Both the position numbers and the translations under genes were made by a program. Source: Chloroflexota bacterium (GTDB lineage: Bacteria > Chloroflexota > Dehalococcoidia > JACQGW01). From it: a stretch of 9,416 bases of DNA. Each line of letters starts with the position of its first letter. The stretch's first letter is position 1. The notes beneath the pieces were generated by a model, which saw only the letters and a program-made list of their open reading frames with translations, searched no databases and was not told the DNA's origin. The stretch spans positions 1 to 9,416 of the forward strand of contig JACQGW010000397.1 of assembly GCA_016199325.1 (NCBI GenBank). Reading direction: 5' to 3'. This document shows, one piece after another, positions 1 to 5,688 of this stretch.

Positions 1-216
1 CAGGCACCAGCGAGCCGGGCGCTGACGCGCCAACTACTAACCGGTTGAGCACCCTGGTTCGTTTTTGGCGCTTCAGCGCCTGGCCCCCCGGCTACCAGAG
101 GACTACGACCGCTTTCATGAGTGCGCCGTCGCCCGGTGGAACGAGCACGGACCGAGGGATGGGCCGAATTGTGCTGCACGAGCAGGAGGCGGCTCACGAG
201 CCGCCCCGACCAGGCG
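1..216. other. Left-end stretch without a confident gene
   Basis: No convincing gene is visible. The frame starting at base 1 is open for 15 codons and ends at TGA 46-48, reading QAPASRALTRQLLTG, so it could be the tail of a gene lying mostly outside the window, but the piece is too short to identify. Two other + frames stay open to 227 and 298, but their translations are rich in Arg, Pro and Gly with no recognisable domain, which is what out-of-frame GC-rich DNA gives. A small dyad GGCGCT/AGCGCC at 67-80 is preceded, not followed, by T's on the + strand, so it does not look like a terminator. Confidence 0.4.
188..205. repeat. Short perfect inverted repeat ahead of the small membrane gene
   Basis: GGCGGCT at 188-194 pairs with AGCCGCC at 199-205 around the four-base loop CACG. 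It ends 11 bases before the ATG at 217. No T-run follows, so a classical intrinsic terminator is not supported. It could be an mRNA 5' structure or chance in GC-rich DNA. Confidence 0.4.
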
Positions 217-513
217 ATGGTGCCTGACCCGAAAGCGTATCACGGAGATCGGACAGGGCTGGCCGGCGTGGAAGGACAACGCGCGCTCAAGACGCTGATC
301 GCGATCATTCTCGGGTTCAAGCTCTGGGGCATCCTCTTGATCGTCCTGATGCAATCGGATGCCGCCACTCTCAGGCTCCTCTTTGCACTGAACTGGCCGT
401 ACCTCCTGGGGCTTGCCGGCATGCTCGCCGGCTTCGCCCTCGTTCGGCTCCGCTTGCTGCGCGCCCGCGCCAGGAGAGCCGAGCTTCGGCGGCAGGAATG
501 GAACGTCGAGTGA
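217..513 (+). CDS. Small two-helix membrane protein, function unknown
   Basis: This encodes a 98-residue protein that I do not recognise. It has two hydrophobic segments, roughly residues 26-46 (LKTLIAIILGFKLWGILLIV) and 54-76 (LLFALNWPYLLGLAGMLAGFALV). A strongly basic tail rich in Arg and Leu follows, so both ends are probably cytoplasmic. The frame is open further upstream to ATG 121, but that part translates into Arg/Cys-rich text unlike a real N-terminus. ATG 217 is therefore preferred, although its ribosome-binding site is weak. GTG 268, with ACAGGG nine bases upstream, is a fair alternative giving 81 residues just before the first helix. The stop TGA (511-513) overlaps the probable GTG start of the MFS gene, suggesting co-translation and perhaps an accessory role for the transporter. 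That role is inferred from position only. Confidence 0.55.
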   Translation: MVPDPKAYHGDRTGLAGVEGQRALKTLIAIILGFKLWGILLIVLMQSDAATLRLLFALNWPYLLGLAGMLAGFALVRLRLLRARARRAELRRQEWNVE

Positions 514-1736
514 TCTCGCCATACGTCACGATCCTGCGGAATCCTCAGTACGTCCCGCTGTGGCTCGGTCAGCTCGTCTCCAGCTTCGGCGATACGCTCC
601 ACTACGTCGCCCTCGTTGTCCTGGTCTACAATCTGACCGGATCCGGCCTGGCGGTTTCCAGCGTGGTGGCCGCCGAGGTCGTGCCGGTGCTCCTGCTCGG
701 CCCGATCGCCGGCGTCGTCGTCGACCGGATCTCGCGGCAACGGATCCTGATCGCCGCCGACCTCTGGCGGGCTGCGCTCGTCGCCACGCTCATCGTGCCA
801 CAGGGGACCTGGCAGGCATACGCCGTCGCGGCCGGCGTCGCAGCCGGCGGCGTTTTCTTCAATCCGACGGTCCAGGCCATCATCCCGGCGATCACGAGCG
901 AGGAGGAGCGGCTGGCCGCCAACTCCGTCAACTGGTCGACCGGACGCCTCGTCCAGATCGTCGGCTCGGCGCTGGCAGGCGGCCTCATCGCCTTTGTCGG
1001 GACGGCGCCCGCCTTTGGCCTGAATGCGCTGTCGTTCCTCTTCTCGGCGGCGGTGATCGCGCGGATGCGTATCCCGCCGCATGCCGGTCTGGTGCCCGAC
1101 GCGGCGAAGCGTGGCCTCGGTGGGTACGTTCAGGACGCCCGCGAGGGGCTCGCCTTCGCCCGGCGGGATCCCTTGCTCTCCCGCTACCTGCCGGTCCAGG
1201 CGCTCGCCGCGCTGAGCGTCGGAGCGACCTCCGCATTGCTCGTCGTCCTGGCCCAGCAGCACCTCGGGCTGCCGCCGGCCGGGTTCGGCTGGCTGCTCGG
1301 CGCCATCGGCGTCGGCGCCCTGCTCGGCCCGTTCTTCATTGGCGCGATCGTCCGCGACTATCGACAGGCCCGCTGGCTGTTCGGCCCTTACGTCATCCGC
1401 GGCGTGGGCGACGTCCTGATCGCCGCGTTCAGCTCGGTCCCGCTGGCGCTCGGGCTGCTCTTCGTCTACGGCCTCTGCACCAGCAGCGGCATGGTCGCCT
1501 CGAACACGATCCTCCAGACGAGCATTCCGGACCGGGTCCGCGGCCGGTCGTTCACGCTGCTGGACGTGACCTGGAATCTCATGCGATTGCTTTCGCTCGG
1601 TCTCGGCGGCCTGCTCGTCGACCTCGTGGGCGTTCGCGCCGTCTACTGCATCGGCGGGAGCCTGCTGGTGGTGGCCGGCCTGCTGGGGCTGACGCTGTTC
1701 CGGGGTAGTTGCGTGCTACCCTCAGACAGCCGATAA
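510..1736 (+). CDS. MFS transporter, MFS_3/EntS-like exporter
   Basis: This is a major facilitator superfamily permease of about 408 residues with about twelve predicted transmembrane helices, the usual size for the MFS_3 (enterobactin-exporter-like) branch. Counting from the upstream ATG 498, it begins RNPQYVPLWLGQLVSSFGD, the typical helix-1 entry. The loop between helices 2 and 3 carries motif A (GPIAGVVVDRISRQRIL), and the segment ERLAANSVNWSTGRLVQIVGSALAGG matches the conserved Asn-Ser/Arg region of this group. It probably exports a small molecule using the proton gradient; the substrate cannot be read from sequence. For the start, AGGA (494-497) touches ATG 498 directly, leaving no room for ribosome binding, whereas GTG 510 overlaps the preceding stop as GTGA and has AGGA 12 bases upstream. 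I prefer GTG 510, with ATG 498 possible. The last ten codons run through hairpin sequence. Confidence 0.85.
   Translation: MISPYVTILRNPQYVPLWLGQLVSSFGDTLHYVALVVLVYNLTGSGLAVSSVVAAEVVPVLLLGPIAGVVVDRISRQRILIAADLWRAALVATLIVPQGTWQAYAVAAGVAAGGVFFNPTVQAIIPAITSEEERLAANSVNWSTGRLVQIVGSALAGGLIAFVGTAPAFGLNALSFLFSAAVIARMRIPPHAGLVPDAAKRGLGGYVQDAREGLAFARRDPLLSRYLPVQALAALSVGATSALLVVLAQQHLGLPPAGFGWLLGAIGVGALLGPFFIGAIVRDYRQARWLFGPYVIRGVGDVLIAAFSSVPLALGLLFVYGLCTSSGMVASNTILQTSIPDRVRGRSFTLLDVTWNLMRLLSLGLGGLLVDLVGVRAVYCIGGSLLVVAGLLGLTLFRGSCVLPSDSR
1703..1721. repeat. Inverted repeat inside the MFS gene 3' end
   Basis: GGGTAG at 1703-1708 and CTACCC at 1716-1721 form a perfect 6-bp stem with a 7-base loop. It lies within the last codons of the MFS gene, immediately before a second, longer inverted repeat. 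Together the two may form an mRNA 3'-end structure. No U-tract is present. Confidence 0.45.
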
Positions 1737-1737
1737 T
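1709..1737 (+). promoter_or_regulatory. Possible promoter for the antitoxin-like gene
   Basis: TTGCGT (1709-1714), a 17-base spacer and GATAAT (1732-1737) match the sigma-70 pattern modestly: three of six at -35 and five of six at -10. Transcription would begin near 1743-1745, about 45 bases before the ATG at 1788. The -10 box sits inside the inverted repeat at 1725-1753. The call is tentative because the -35 is poor. Confidence 0.3.
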
Positions 1738-1753
1738 ATGTCCATCGGCTGTC
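1725..1753. repeat. 10-bp perfect inverted repeat: operator or hairpin
   Basis: GACAGCCGAT (1725-1734) and ATCGGCTGTC (1744-1753) are exact reverse complements separated by nine AT-rich bases. The MFS stop codon TAA (1734-1736) lies at the edge of the left arm. As RNA it would be a strong hairpin at the end of the MFS message, though the following bases (CCCGACG) are not a U-tract. As DNA its half-sites are 19 bp apart, a spacing suited to a dimeric repressor, and it covers a candidate -10 box upstream of an antitoxin-like gene. Both readings are inference. Confidence 0.6.
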
Positions 1754-1787
1754 CCCGACGCCAAGAGCCTAACAGGAGCACAGAATC

Positions 1788-2039
1788 ATGGCCAGTTTCA
1801 CCCAAAGCTTCGAACAGGCTATTGCCGAGGCTGCTACGCTGCCACCCGAAGACCAGGACGCTCTTGCGGCGCTGATTCTGGCCGAGATCGAAGACGGGCG
1901 GCGCTGGGAAGAACTCTTCGCTGATGGGCGTTCCTCGATCGTGCTGGAGCGCCTCGCCGCCGAAGCACTCGCCGAAGACAGGGCCGGCCTCACGGAGCCG
2001 CTGGAGGGTCTGCTGGCAGAGGTTGAGGACTCTGCCTGA
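1788..2039 (+). CDS. Small acidic antitoxin-like protein
   Basis: This encodes 83 residues and is strongly acidic. It starts MASFTQSFEQAIAEAATLPPEDQDALAA, continues with a helical stretch around IEDGRRWEELFADG, and ends LERLAAEALAEDRAGLTEPLEG. This layout (short helical N-terminus, LPPEDQDALAALILAEI core, RRWEELFA, then LAxEALAExRAG) resembles small proteins often encoded just upstream of RelE/ParE-type toxins in cyanobacteria and Chloroflexota. That is recalled from family patterns, not from a search. AGGAG (1774-1778) lies nine bases before the ATG, a good ribosome-binding site. No toxin-sized gene follows; a gamma-glutamyltransferase gene starts 28 bases downstream. It is either an orphan antitoxin or a small protein of another role. 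The gene is sound; the function is uncertain. Confidence 0.7.
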   Translation: MASFTQSFEQAIAEAATLPPEDQDALAALILAEIEDGRRWEELFADGRSSIVLERLAAEALAEDRAGLTEPLEGLLAEVEDSA

Positions 2040-2067
2040 ATTCGCACGCTGGAAGGAGACCCTGCCG

Positions 2068-3831
2068 ATGGCCACGAATTCACTTCCGCAGACCTCGTTC
2101 CGCCCCGCCGTGCGCGGCGCTGAGTTCATGGTTGCATCGACGCACTACCTGGCGACGCTGGCAGGCATTCGGATGCTCCAGAACGGCGGGAACGCCTTCG
2201 ATGCCGCCGTCGCCACGGGCATCACGATCGGCGTCGTCGAGCGCGACCTGGTCGACTTCGGCGGGGTCGCCCCCATCATTCTGTACGAGGCGAGGACCGG
2301 CCGGGTCCACACCATCAGCGGCCTGGGCCGGGCCTCGCAGACGGTGACCCTCGAATCGTACCTGGCCCGCTTCGGCGGCGACATGCCACGCGGCATCCCG
2401 CGGTCGGTCGTGCCGGCAGCGCCGGACGCCTGGATCACGCTCCTGGACCGGTTCGGCAAGCTCCCATTTGCCGAGGTCGCCCAGCCGGCCATCGAGATCT
2501 GCGCCCGCGGCTTCCCGGTCTTCCCCCGGCTCCACGTCCACCTCAAGGCGGCCGTCGAGTCGCTCCGCGCGTGGCCTTCGTCGGGCGCCGTCTACATGCC
2601 CGGCGGCCGCATCCCCGAGATCGGCGAGCTGCTGGTCCAGACCGACCTGGCCAACACGCTGCGCGCCCTGGCCGACGCCGAGCGCGCCGCGGCGGCGAAG
2701 GGCGGCCGCCACGCCGGCCTGATGGCGGCCCACGACCTCTTCTACAAGGGTGACCTCGCCGACATCATGGTTCGCTTCTGCCAGGAGAACGGCGGCTTCC
2801 TGACCCGTCGGGACTTCGCCGATTCCCACGTCCAGCTCGAAGAGCCGGCCCGGTCGACCTACAAGAGCTACGACGTCTACGCCTGCGGGCCCTGGTGCCA
2901 GGGTCCCGTCGTTCCCTACGTCCTGAACCTGCTCGAAGGGATCGACCTGAAGGGATCCGGCCACAACAGCGCCGACTACTGCCACGCCATTGTCGAAGCG
3001 TTCAAGCTCGCCTTCGCCGACCGCGAGCGGTACATCGCCGACCCGGAGTTCGCCGACGTTCCACTGGCCGGAATGCTGAGCAAGTCGTACGCCGACGAGC
3101 GGCGCACGCAGATCGACCGATCCCAGGCCTGGCCCGAGCTGCCGCCACACGGCGACCCCTGGCCGCACCAGGGGCGCTCGGCGCGCGGCGCCGGCGTGGT
3201 CGGCGGCCTTGCCGACAGGGAGGGGCCGCCGGCGCCGGACACGGGCTATCTGTGCGCCGTGGACCGGGAGGGCAACGCCGTCTCGTCGACGCCAAGCGAC
3301 GCCTGCGTCAGCACCAACACCGGCGGGCCGGTCGTGCCGGGGCTGGGCCACCAGATCTCGCCACGCGGCTCACAGTTCTGGCTCGATCCCGCGCATCCCT
3401 GCGTCATCGCACCCTGGAAGCGCCCGCGACTGACGCCGAATCCGGCGCTGGTCCTCAAGGATAGCCGCCCCTTCCTCGCCTGGGGCACGCCGGGCGGTGA
3501 CGGGCAGCCCCAGGCGATGGTCCAGGTCTTCCTGAACATAGTCGAGTGGGGGATGAACCCGCAGGAGGCGATCGAACAGCCGCGCGTGCTTGCCCGGAGC
3601 TTCCCCGACTCCTTCTGGCCGCACACCTACCCGCCGGGGAAACTCCAGGTGGAGGAGGGCATCCCGCCGGCCGTTCGCGACGACCTCAGCCGGCGCGGCC
3701 ACCGGATCGAGGTGCTGCCGAGCTGGACCGAGGAGGGCTGCGGCGTCAACGCCATCCAGGTCGATCGCGCCCACGGCACCCTCGTCGGCGGCGCCGACCC
3801 CCGGCGCGAGTGCTACGCGATCGGGTGGTAG
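2068..3831 (+). CDS. ggt: Gamma-glutamyltransferase family protein, YwrD-like
   Basis: This is a 587-residue N-terminal-nucleophile hydrolase that would cleave itself into two subunits and transfer or hydrolyse gamma-glutamyl groups, for example from glutathione. N-terminal GGNAFDAAVATGITIGVVE (about residues 40-58) is the family signature. The predicted nucleophile is Thr392 in DTGYLCAVDREGNAVS, matching TTHxSVVD of classical enzymes but with Gly in place of the second Thr. The oxyanion-type GTPGGDGQPQ has Gly476-Gly477, and the C-terminus GGADPRRECYAIGW is typical. SGLGR (Arg88) replaces the usual RExAP substrate-binding segment, as I recall for the YwrD subgroup. No signal peptide is visible, so it is probably cytoplasmic, unlike secreted GGTs. 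ATG 2068 is chosen because GGAAGGAG ends at 2058, nine bases upstream; the open frame extends to 1924, but that part overlaps the antitoxin-like gene. Its natural substrate is unknown. Confidence 0.88.
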   Translation: MATNSLPQTSFRPAVRGAEFMVASTHYLATLAGIRMLQNGGNAFDAAVATGITIGVVERDLVDFGGVAPIILYEARTGRVHTISGLGRASQTVTLESYLARFGGDMPRGIPRSVVPAAPDAWITLLDRFGKLPFAEVAQPAIEICARGFPVFPRLHVHLKAAVESLRAWPSSGAVYMPGGRIPEIGELLVQTDLANTLRALADAERAAAAKGGRHAGLMAAHDLFYKGDLADIMVRFCQENGGFLTRRDFADSHVQLEEPARSTYKSYDVYACGPWCQGPVVPYVLNLLEGIDLKGSGHNSADYCHAIVEAFKLAFADRERYIADPEFADVPLAGMLSKSYADERRTQIDRSQAWPELPPHGDPWPHQGRSARGAGVVGGLADREGPPAPDTGYLCAVDREGNAVSSTPSDACVSTNTGGPVVPGLGHQISPRGSQFWLDPAHPCVIAPWKRPRLTPNPALVLKDSRPFLAWGTPGGDGQPQAMVQVFLNIVEWGMNPQEAIEQPRVLARSFPDSFWPHTYPPGKLQVEEGIPPAVRDDLSRRGHRIEVLPSWTEEGCGVNAIQVDRAHGTLVGGADPRRECYAIGW

Positions 3832-3834
3832 GCA

Positions 3835-3850
3835 GGGTTGGACAGAACCC
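3835..3850. terminator. Weak hairpin between convergent genes
   Basis: GGGTT (3835-3839) and AACCC (3846-3850) form a 5-bp stem with a 6-base loop, extendable by two pairs across one mismatch. It lies in the 28-base gap between the gamma-glutamyltransferase stop and the stop of the minus-strand membrane gene, where a bidirectional terminator would be expected. There is no clear T-run on either side, so support is weak. Confidence 0.25.
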
Positions 3851-3859
3851 GGCTTGCTC

Positions 3860-4063
3860 TCAGGGCTGGCGCGACGGGGAGCTGCCGGGGCCGTAGGCGA
3901 GGAGGACCGCTCCGCCGAGGATGGCGAAGATGAAGGCCAGGGCGATCCAGATGGGCGTCTGGCCCGAGAACTGGAGGAGCAGCGTTCCGAGGCCGACGAC
4001 GGCCAGGGCGACGAAGGCGATCGCGCCCAGCGGGATGAGAATGGCGGCCAGAATGTCCTGCAT
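3860..4063 (-). CDS. Small two-helix membrane protein, function unknown
   Basis: This encodes 67 residues that I do not recognise. There are two clear hydrophobic helices, about residues 4-31 (ILAAILIPLGAIAFVALAVVG onward) and 37-57 (PIWIALAFIFAILGGAVLLAYG), then a short polar tail ending SPSRQP. An excellent ribosome-binding site on the minus strand (GGAGGT, complement of 4071-4076) stands seven bases before the ATG, which makes this a real gene although it is short and overlaps longer open frames on the other strand. It is convergent with the gamma-glutamyltransferase gene and divergent from the cytochrome oxidase operon, with a candidate minus-strand promoter at 4184-4157. A link to the respiratory chain is possible from this position but not shown. 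Confidence 0.72.
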   Translation of the reverse strand: MQDILAAILIPLGAIAFVALAVVGLGTLLLQFSGQTPIWIALAFIFAILGGAVLLAYGPGSSPSRQP

Positions 4064-4156
4064 GAGACCGACCTCCAGGTTTGGTCTACCGGTTGCCGGA
4101 ATGATGAGCGATCGCCGCAGCGTTCGGCCTGATCCTCAGGATGTCTCGTACAGTCT

Positions 4157-4184
4157 ATTGTACCATCCGGCGGAGCTTGCGCAA
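4157..4184 (-). promoter_or_regulatory. Candidate promoter for the minus-strand membrane gene
   Basis: On the minus strand the -35 reads TTGCGC (4184-4179). A 16-base spacer and an extended -10 TGG-TACAAT follow, with the hexamer at 4162-4157, matching TATAAT at five of six. The transcript would start near 4150, leaving about 87 bases before the ATG at 4063. The -35 coincides with the perfect 8-bp palindrome TTGCGCAA (4177-4184), a possible regulator site. Confidence 0.42.
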
Positions 4185-4200
4185 AGCGGCACAAGTCGTG

Positions 4201-4229
4201 TTGACACATCTACGCCTGCATGGTAGGAT
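4201..4229 (+). promoter_or_regulatory. Sigma-70-type promoter for the cta operon
   Basis: A consensus -35 TTGACA (4201-4206) is followed by a 17-base spacer and the -10 TAGGAT (4224-4229). TGG immediately before the -10 gives an extended -10 motif. Transcription would start near 4236, about 325 bases ahead of ctaC. A small dyad GTGT-TG-ACAC (4198-4207) overlaps the -35. No better promoter is visible nearer to ctaC. The box quality and spacing are unusually good for GC-rich DNA. Confidence 0.6.
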
Positions 4230-4306
4230 CGTTTTGGAGCACCGGATCGAGCTGGTTGAGAACACCGAACAAGACCCAACACAGAGACGCAGAGAACGAG
4301 GTTCAG

Positions 4307-4358
4307 GGTTTCTGGCTCATGGCTCGTACCTGGGACGGCGCCCCTCGAACCAGAAACC
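4307..4358. repeat. 9-bp inverted repeat in the ctaC leader
   Basis: GGTTTCTGG (4307-4315) is the exact reverse complement of CCAGAAACC (4350-4358), with a 34-base loop. Two further pairs form beyond one mismatch inside the loop. The right arm shares two bases with the next inverted repeat, so the two stems compete at their junction. Confidence 0.55.
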
Positions 4359-4385
4359 ACACACCGGCAGCCCATCTTCGTGTGG
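4357..4385. repeat. 6-bp inverted repeat in the ctaC leader
   Basis: CCACAC (4357-4362) pairs with GTGTGG (4380-4385) around a 17-base loop. It starts on the last two bases of the preceding 9-bp stem. Taken alone it could be chance; it is noted because of the overlap with its neighbour. Confidence 0.35.
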
Positions 4386-4562
4386 CACCGCCCCTCGACT
4401 GCGTGGATGGATTCGTGCCCAGTGATCCCCCGACGCCTGATGTCTTCACGTGTGAGGTCGGCCGTGCCGGCATGGGTCTTGCAGCAGGCCGGCGACGAAA
4501 CGGACCGATTGCCGGCTGTTTGAGCTGCCTCATCGAACTTTGGACAGGAGTATCGAACCATC

Positions 4563-5633
4563 ATGGCAGCGTTCCGTAGCATCCGAGGGGCGATGCTTGC
4601 AGCCATCGGCGAGACTCGCGGCCCGTTGCGCGGTGCGGGCTTGTCCCTCCTCGTTTTGCTCGCGGCCATTCTAGGGGCCTGCGGTCCAACGCACGCCGAG
4701 CAGTATCCGCAGACGATCTTCACCCCCCGCGGCGATTTCGCCTGGATGATCCAGGACCTCTTCTCGCTCATCCTCATCATGGCGGCCGTCGTGTTCGTCG
4801 CCGTCGAGGGCATCCTGCTCTACGCCATGCTCCGCTTTCGCCGGCGGGCCGGCCAGGGCGTTCCGCCTCAGATCCACGGCAACAGTCGCCTCGAGATCGC
4901 CTGGACCATCGCTCCCGCCGTCGTCCTCGCCGTCATTGCCGTGCCCACCGTGCAGACCATCTTTGCGGGCGCCGCCATCCCTACCGAGGATGTGCTCCAG
5001 GTTCGCGTGGTCGGACACCAGTGGTGGTGGGAGTTCCAGCTCCCGGACCAGAAGATCGTCACCGCCAACGAGCTGCACATCCCCGTCGGCCAGAAGGTCG
5101 TCTACACGCTGGAATCGGCCGACGTCATCCACAGCTTCTGGATCCCCGCCCTCGGCGGGAAACGGGACGTGGTCACGGGACACGTGAACCAGATCTGGTA
5201 CGTCGCCGGCGAGGCGGGCGATTTCCCCGGCCAGTGCGCCGAGTTCTGCGGCCTTTCCCACGCCAACATGCGGCTGCGCGTGATCGCCGAGCCGCGCGAG
5301 CAGTGGGAAGCCTGGGTCCGGCAGATGCAGGCGCCGGGTATCGCTCCTGGGACAGGGACGCCGGAGGCGCTGGGCCAGCAGGTCTTCCTGCGGAGCGCCT
5401 GTGTCGGCTGCCACACCGTCGCAGGGACGACGGCGCAGGGGAAAGTCGGGCCCGATCTGACTCACTTCGGCAACCGCCGAATCCTCGGCGCCATGGTGGA
5501 CAACACCCCCGAGAACCTGGCTCGCTGGCTCAAGGACCCGCCCGGCGTCAAGCCCGGGAACAAGATGCCGAACCTGAACCTGAGCGACGCCGACGTCAAG
5601 GCACTCGTCGCCTATCTGTTGAGCTTGAAGTAA
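4563..5633 (+). CDS. ctaC: caa3 cytochrome c oxidase subunit II with fused cytochrome c
   Basis: This 356-residue lipoprotein subunit takes electrons from the respiratory chain and passes them to subunit I. A hydrophobic leader ends in a lipobox LGAC, predicting lipidation at Cys40. Two helices (about 66-89 and 111-132) anchor it; Glu111 matches the K-channel entrance Glu of other oxidases. The outer cupredoxin domain contains HQWWWEF (152-158) and the full CuA ligand set: His190, Cys225, Glu227 (backbone), Cys229, His233 and Met236. A fused cytochrome c domain follows, with haem motif CVGCH (280-284) and the likely axial ligand Met335 in KMPNL. The fusion defines the caa3 type, which carries its own electron-entry haem. 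AGGAG at 4546-4550 is 12 bases before the ATG, a slightly long spacing. It is the first gene of the operon. Confidence 0.97.
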   Translation: MAAFRSIRGAMLAAIGETRGPLRGAGLSLLVLLAAILGACGPTHAEQYPQTIFTPRGDFAWMIQDLFSLILIMAAVVFVAVEGILLYAMLRFRRRAGQGVPPQIHGNSRLEIAWTIAPAVVLAVIAVPTVQTIFAGAAIPTEDVLQVRVVGHQWWWEFQLPDQKIVTANELHIPVGQKVVYTLESADVIHSFWIPALGGKRDVVTGHVNQIWYVAGEAGDFPGQCAEFCGLSHANMRLRVIAEPREQWEAWVRQMQAPGIAPGTGTPEALGQQVFLRSACVGCHTVAGTTAQGKVGPDLTHFGNRRILGAMVDNTPENLARWLKDPPGVKPGNKMPNLNLSDADVKALVAYLLSLK

Positions 5634-5645
5634 GGAGCACCGCAG

Positions 5646-5667
5646 ATCCAGCCGGAGTCGGCTGGAT
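5646..5667 (+). repeat. Perfect 9-bp hairpin between ctaC and ctaD
   Basis: ATCCAGCCG (5646-5654) and CGGCTGGAT (5659-5667) form a perfect stem with the tetraloop GAGT. It starts 12 bases after the ctaC stop and ends 10 bases before the ctaD ribosome-binding site GGAGG (5678-5682). No U-tract follows. A role in message stability or in setting the CtaC:CtaD ratio is possible but is inference. Confidence 0.65.
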
Positions 5668-5688
5668 GTCGGCGCGCGGAGGAGAGCG

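Larger units (their letters stand above)
4236..4562 (+). other. Long structured leader upstream of ctaC
   Basis: About 330 bases hold no gene I can support; the open frames crossing it have no recognisable content and lack ribosome-binding sites. The first part contains direct repeats (CAGAGA at 4282 and 4290; GGCTC at 4314 and 4321). Two partly overlapping inverted repeats follow (4307-4358 and 4357-4385). Further on, three GCCGGC palindromes at 4466, 4488 and 4511 can pair with one another. The region ends in AGGAG (4546-4550), the ctaC ribosome-binding site. It matches no riboswitch class that I know, so whether it regulates is unknown. Confidence 0.45.

Noticed and set aside
1..48. Tail of an upstream gene ending at TGA 46-48
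   Set aside because: Only 15 codons are visible with no identifiable motif, so it is described in the left-end region and not called as a gene.
67..80. GGCGCT/AGCGCC hairpin as a terminator
   Set aside because: The T-run precedes the stem on the + strand and becomes an A-run after it on the minus strand, so neither direction gives stem followed by U's.
240..1262. 340-codon minus-strand open frame over the small membrane gene and the MFS gene
   Set aside because: Low-complexity Arg/Asp/Gly-rich translation opposite a clear 12-helix transporter; no good ribosome-binding site or family motif.
1924..2067. N-terminal extension of the gamma-glutamyltransferase frame
   Set aside because: The extra 48 residues overlap the antitoxin-like gene in another frame and look non-native, while ATG 2068 has a strong Shine-Dalgarno at proper spacing.
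4220..4579. 119-codon + strand open frame in the ctaC leader
   Set aside because: No ribosome-binding site, no recognisable protein character, and it overruns the ctaC start in another frame.
1727..5664. Shared CAGCCG...CGGCTG arms in the hairpins at 1725-1753 and 5646-5667 as one regulator site
   Set aside because: The gap between the half-sites differs (13 versus 4 bases) and such GC-rich hexamers recur by chance here; two loose matches are not enough.
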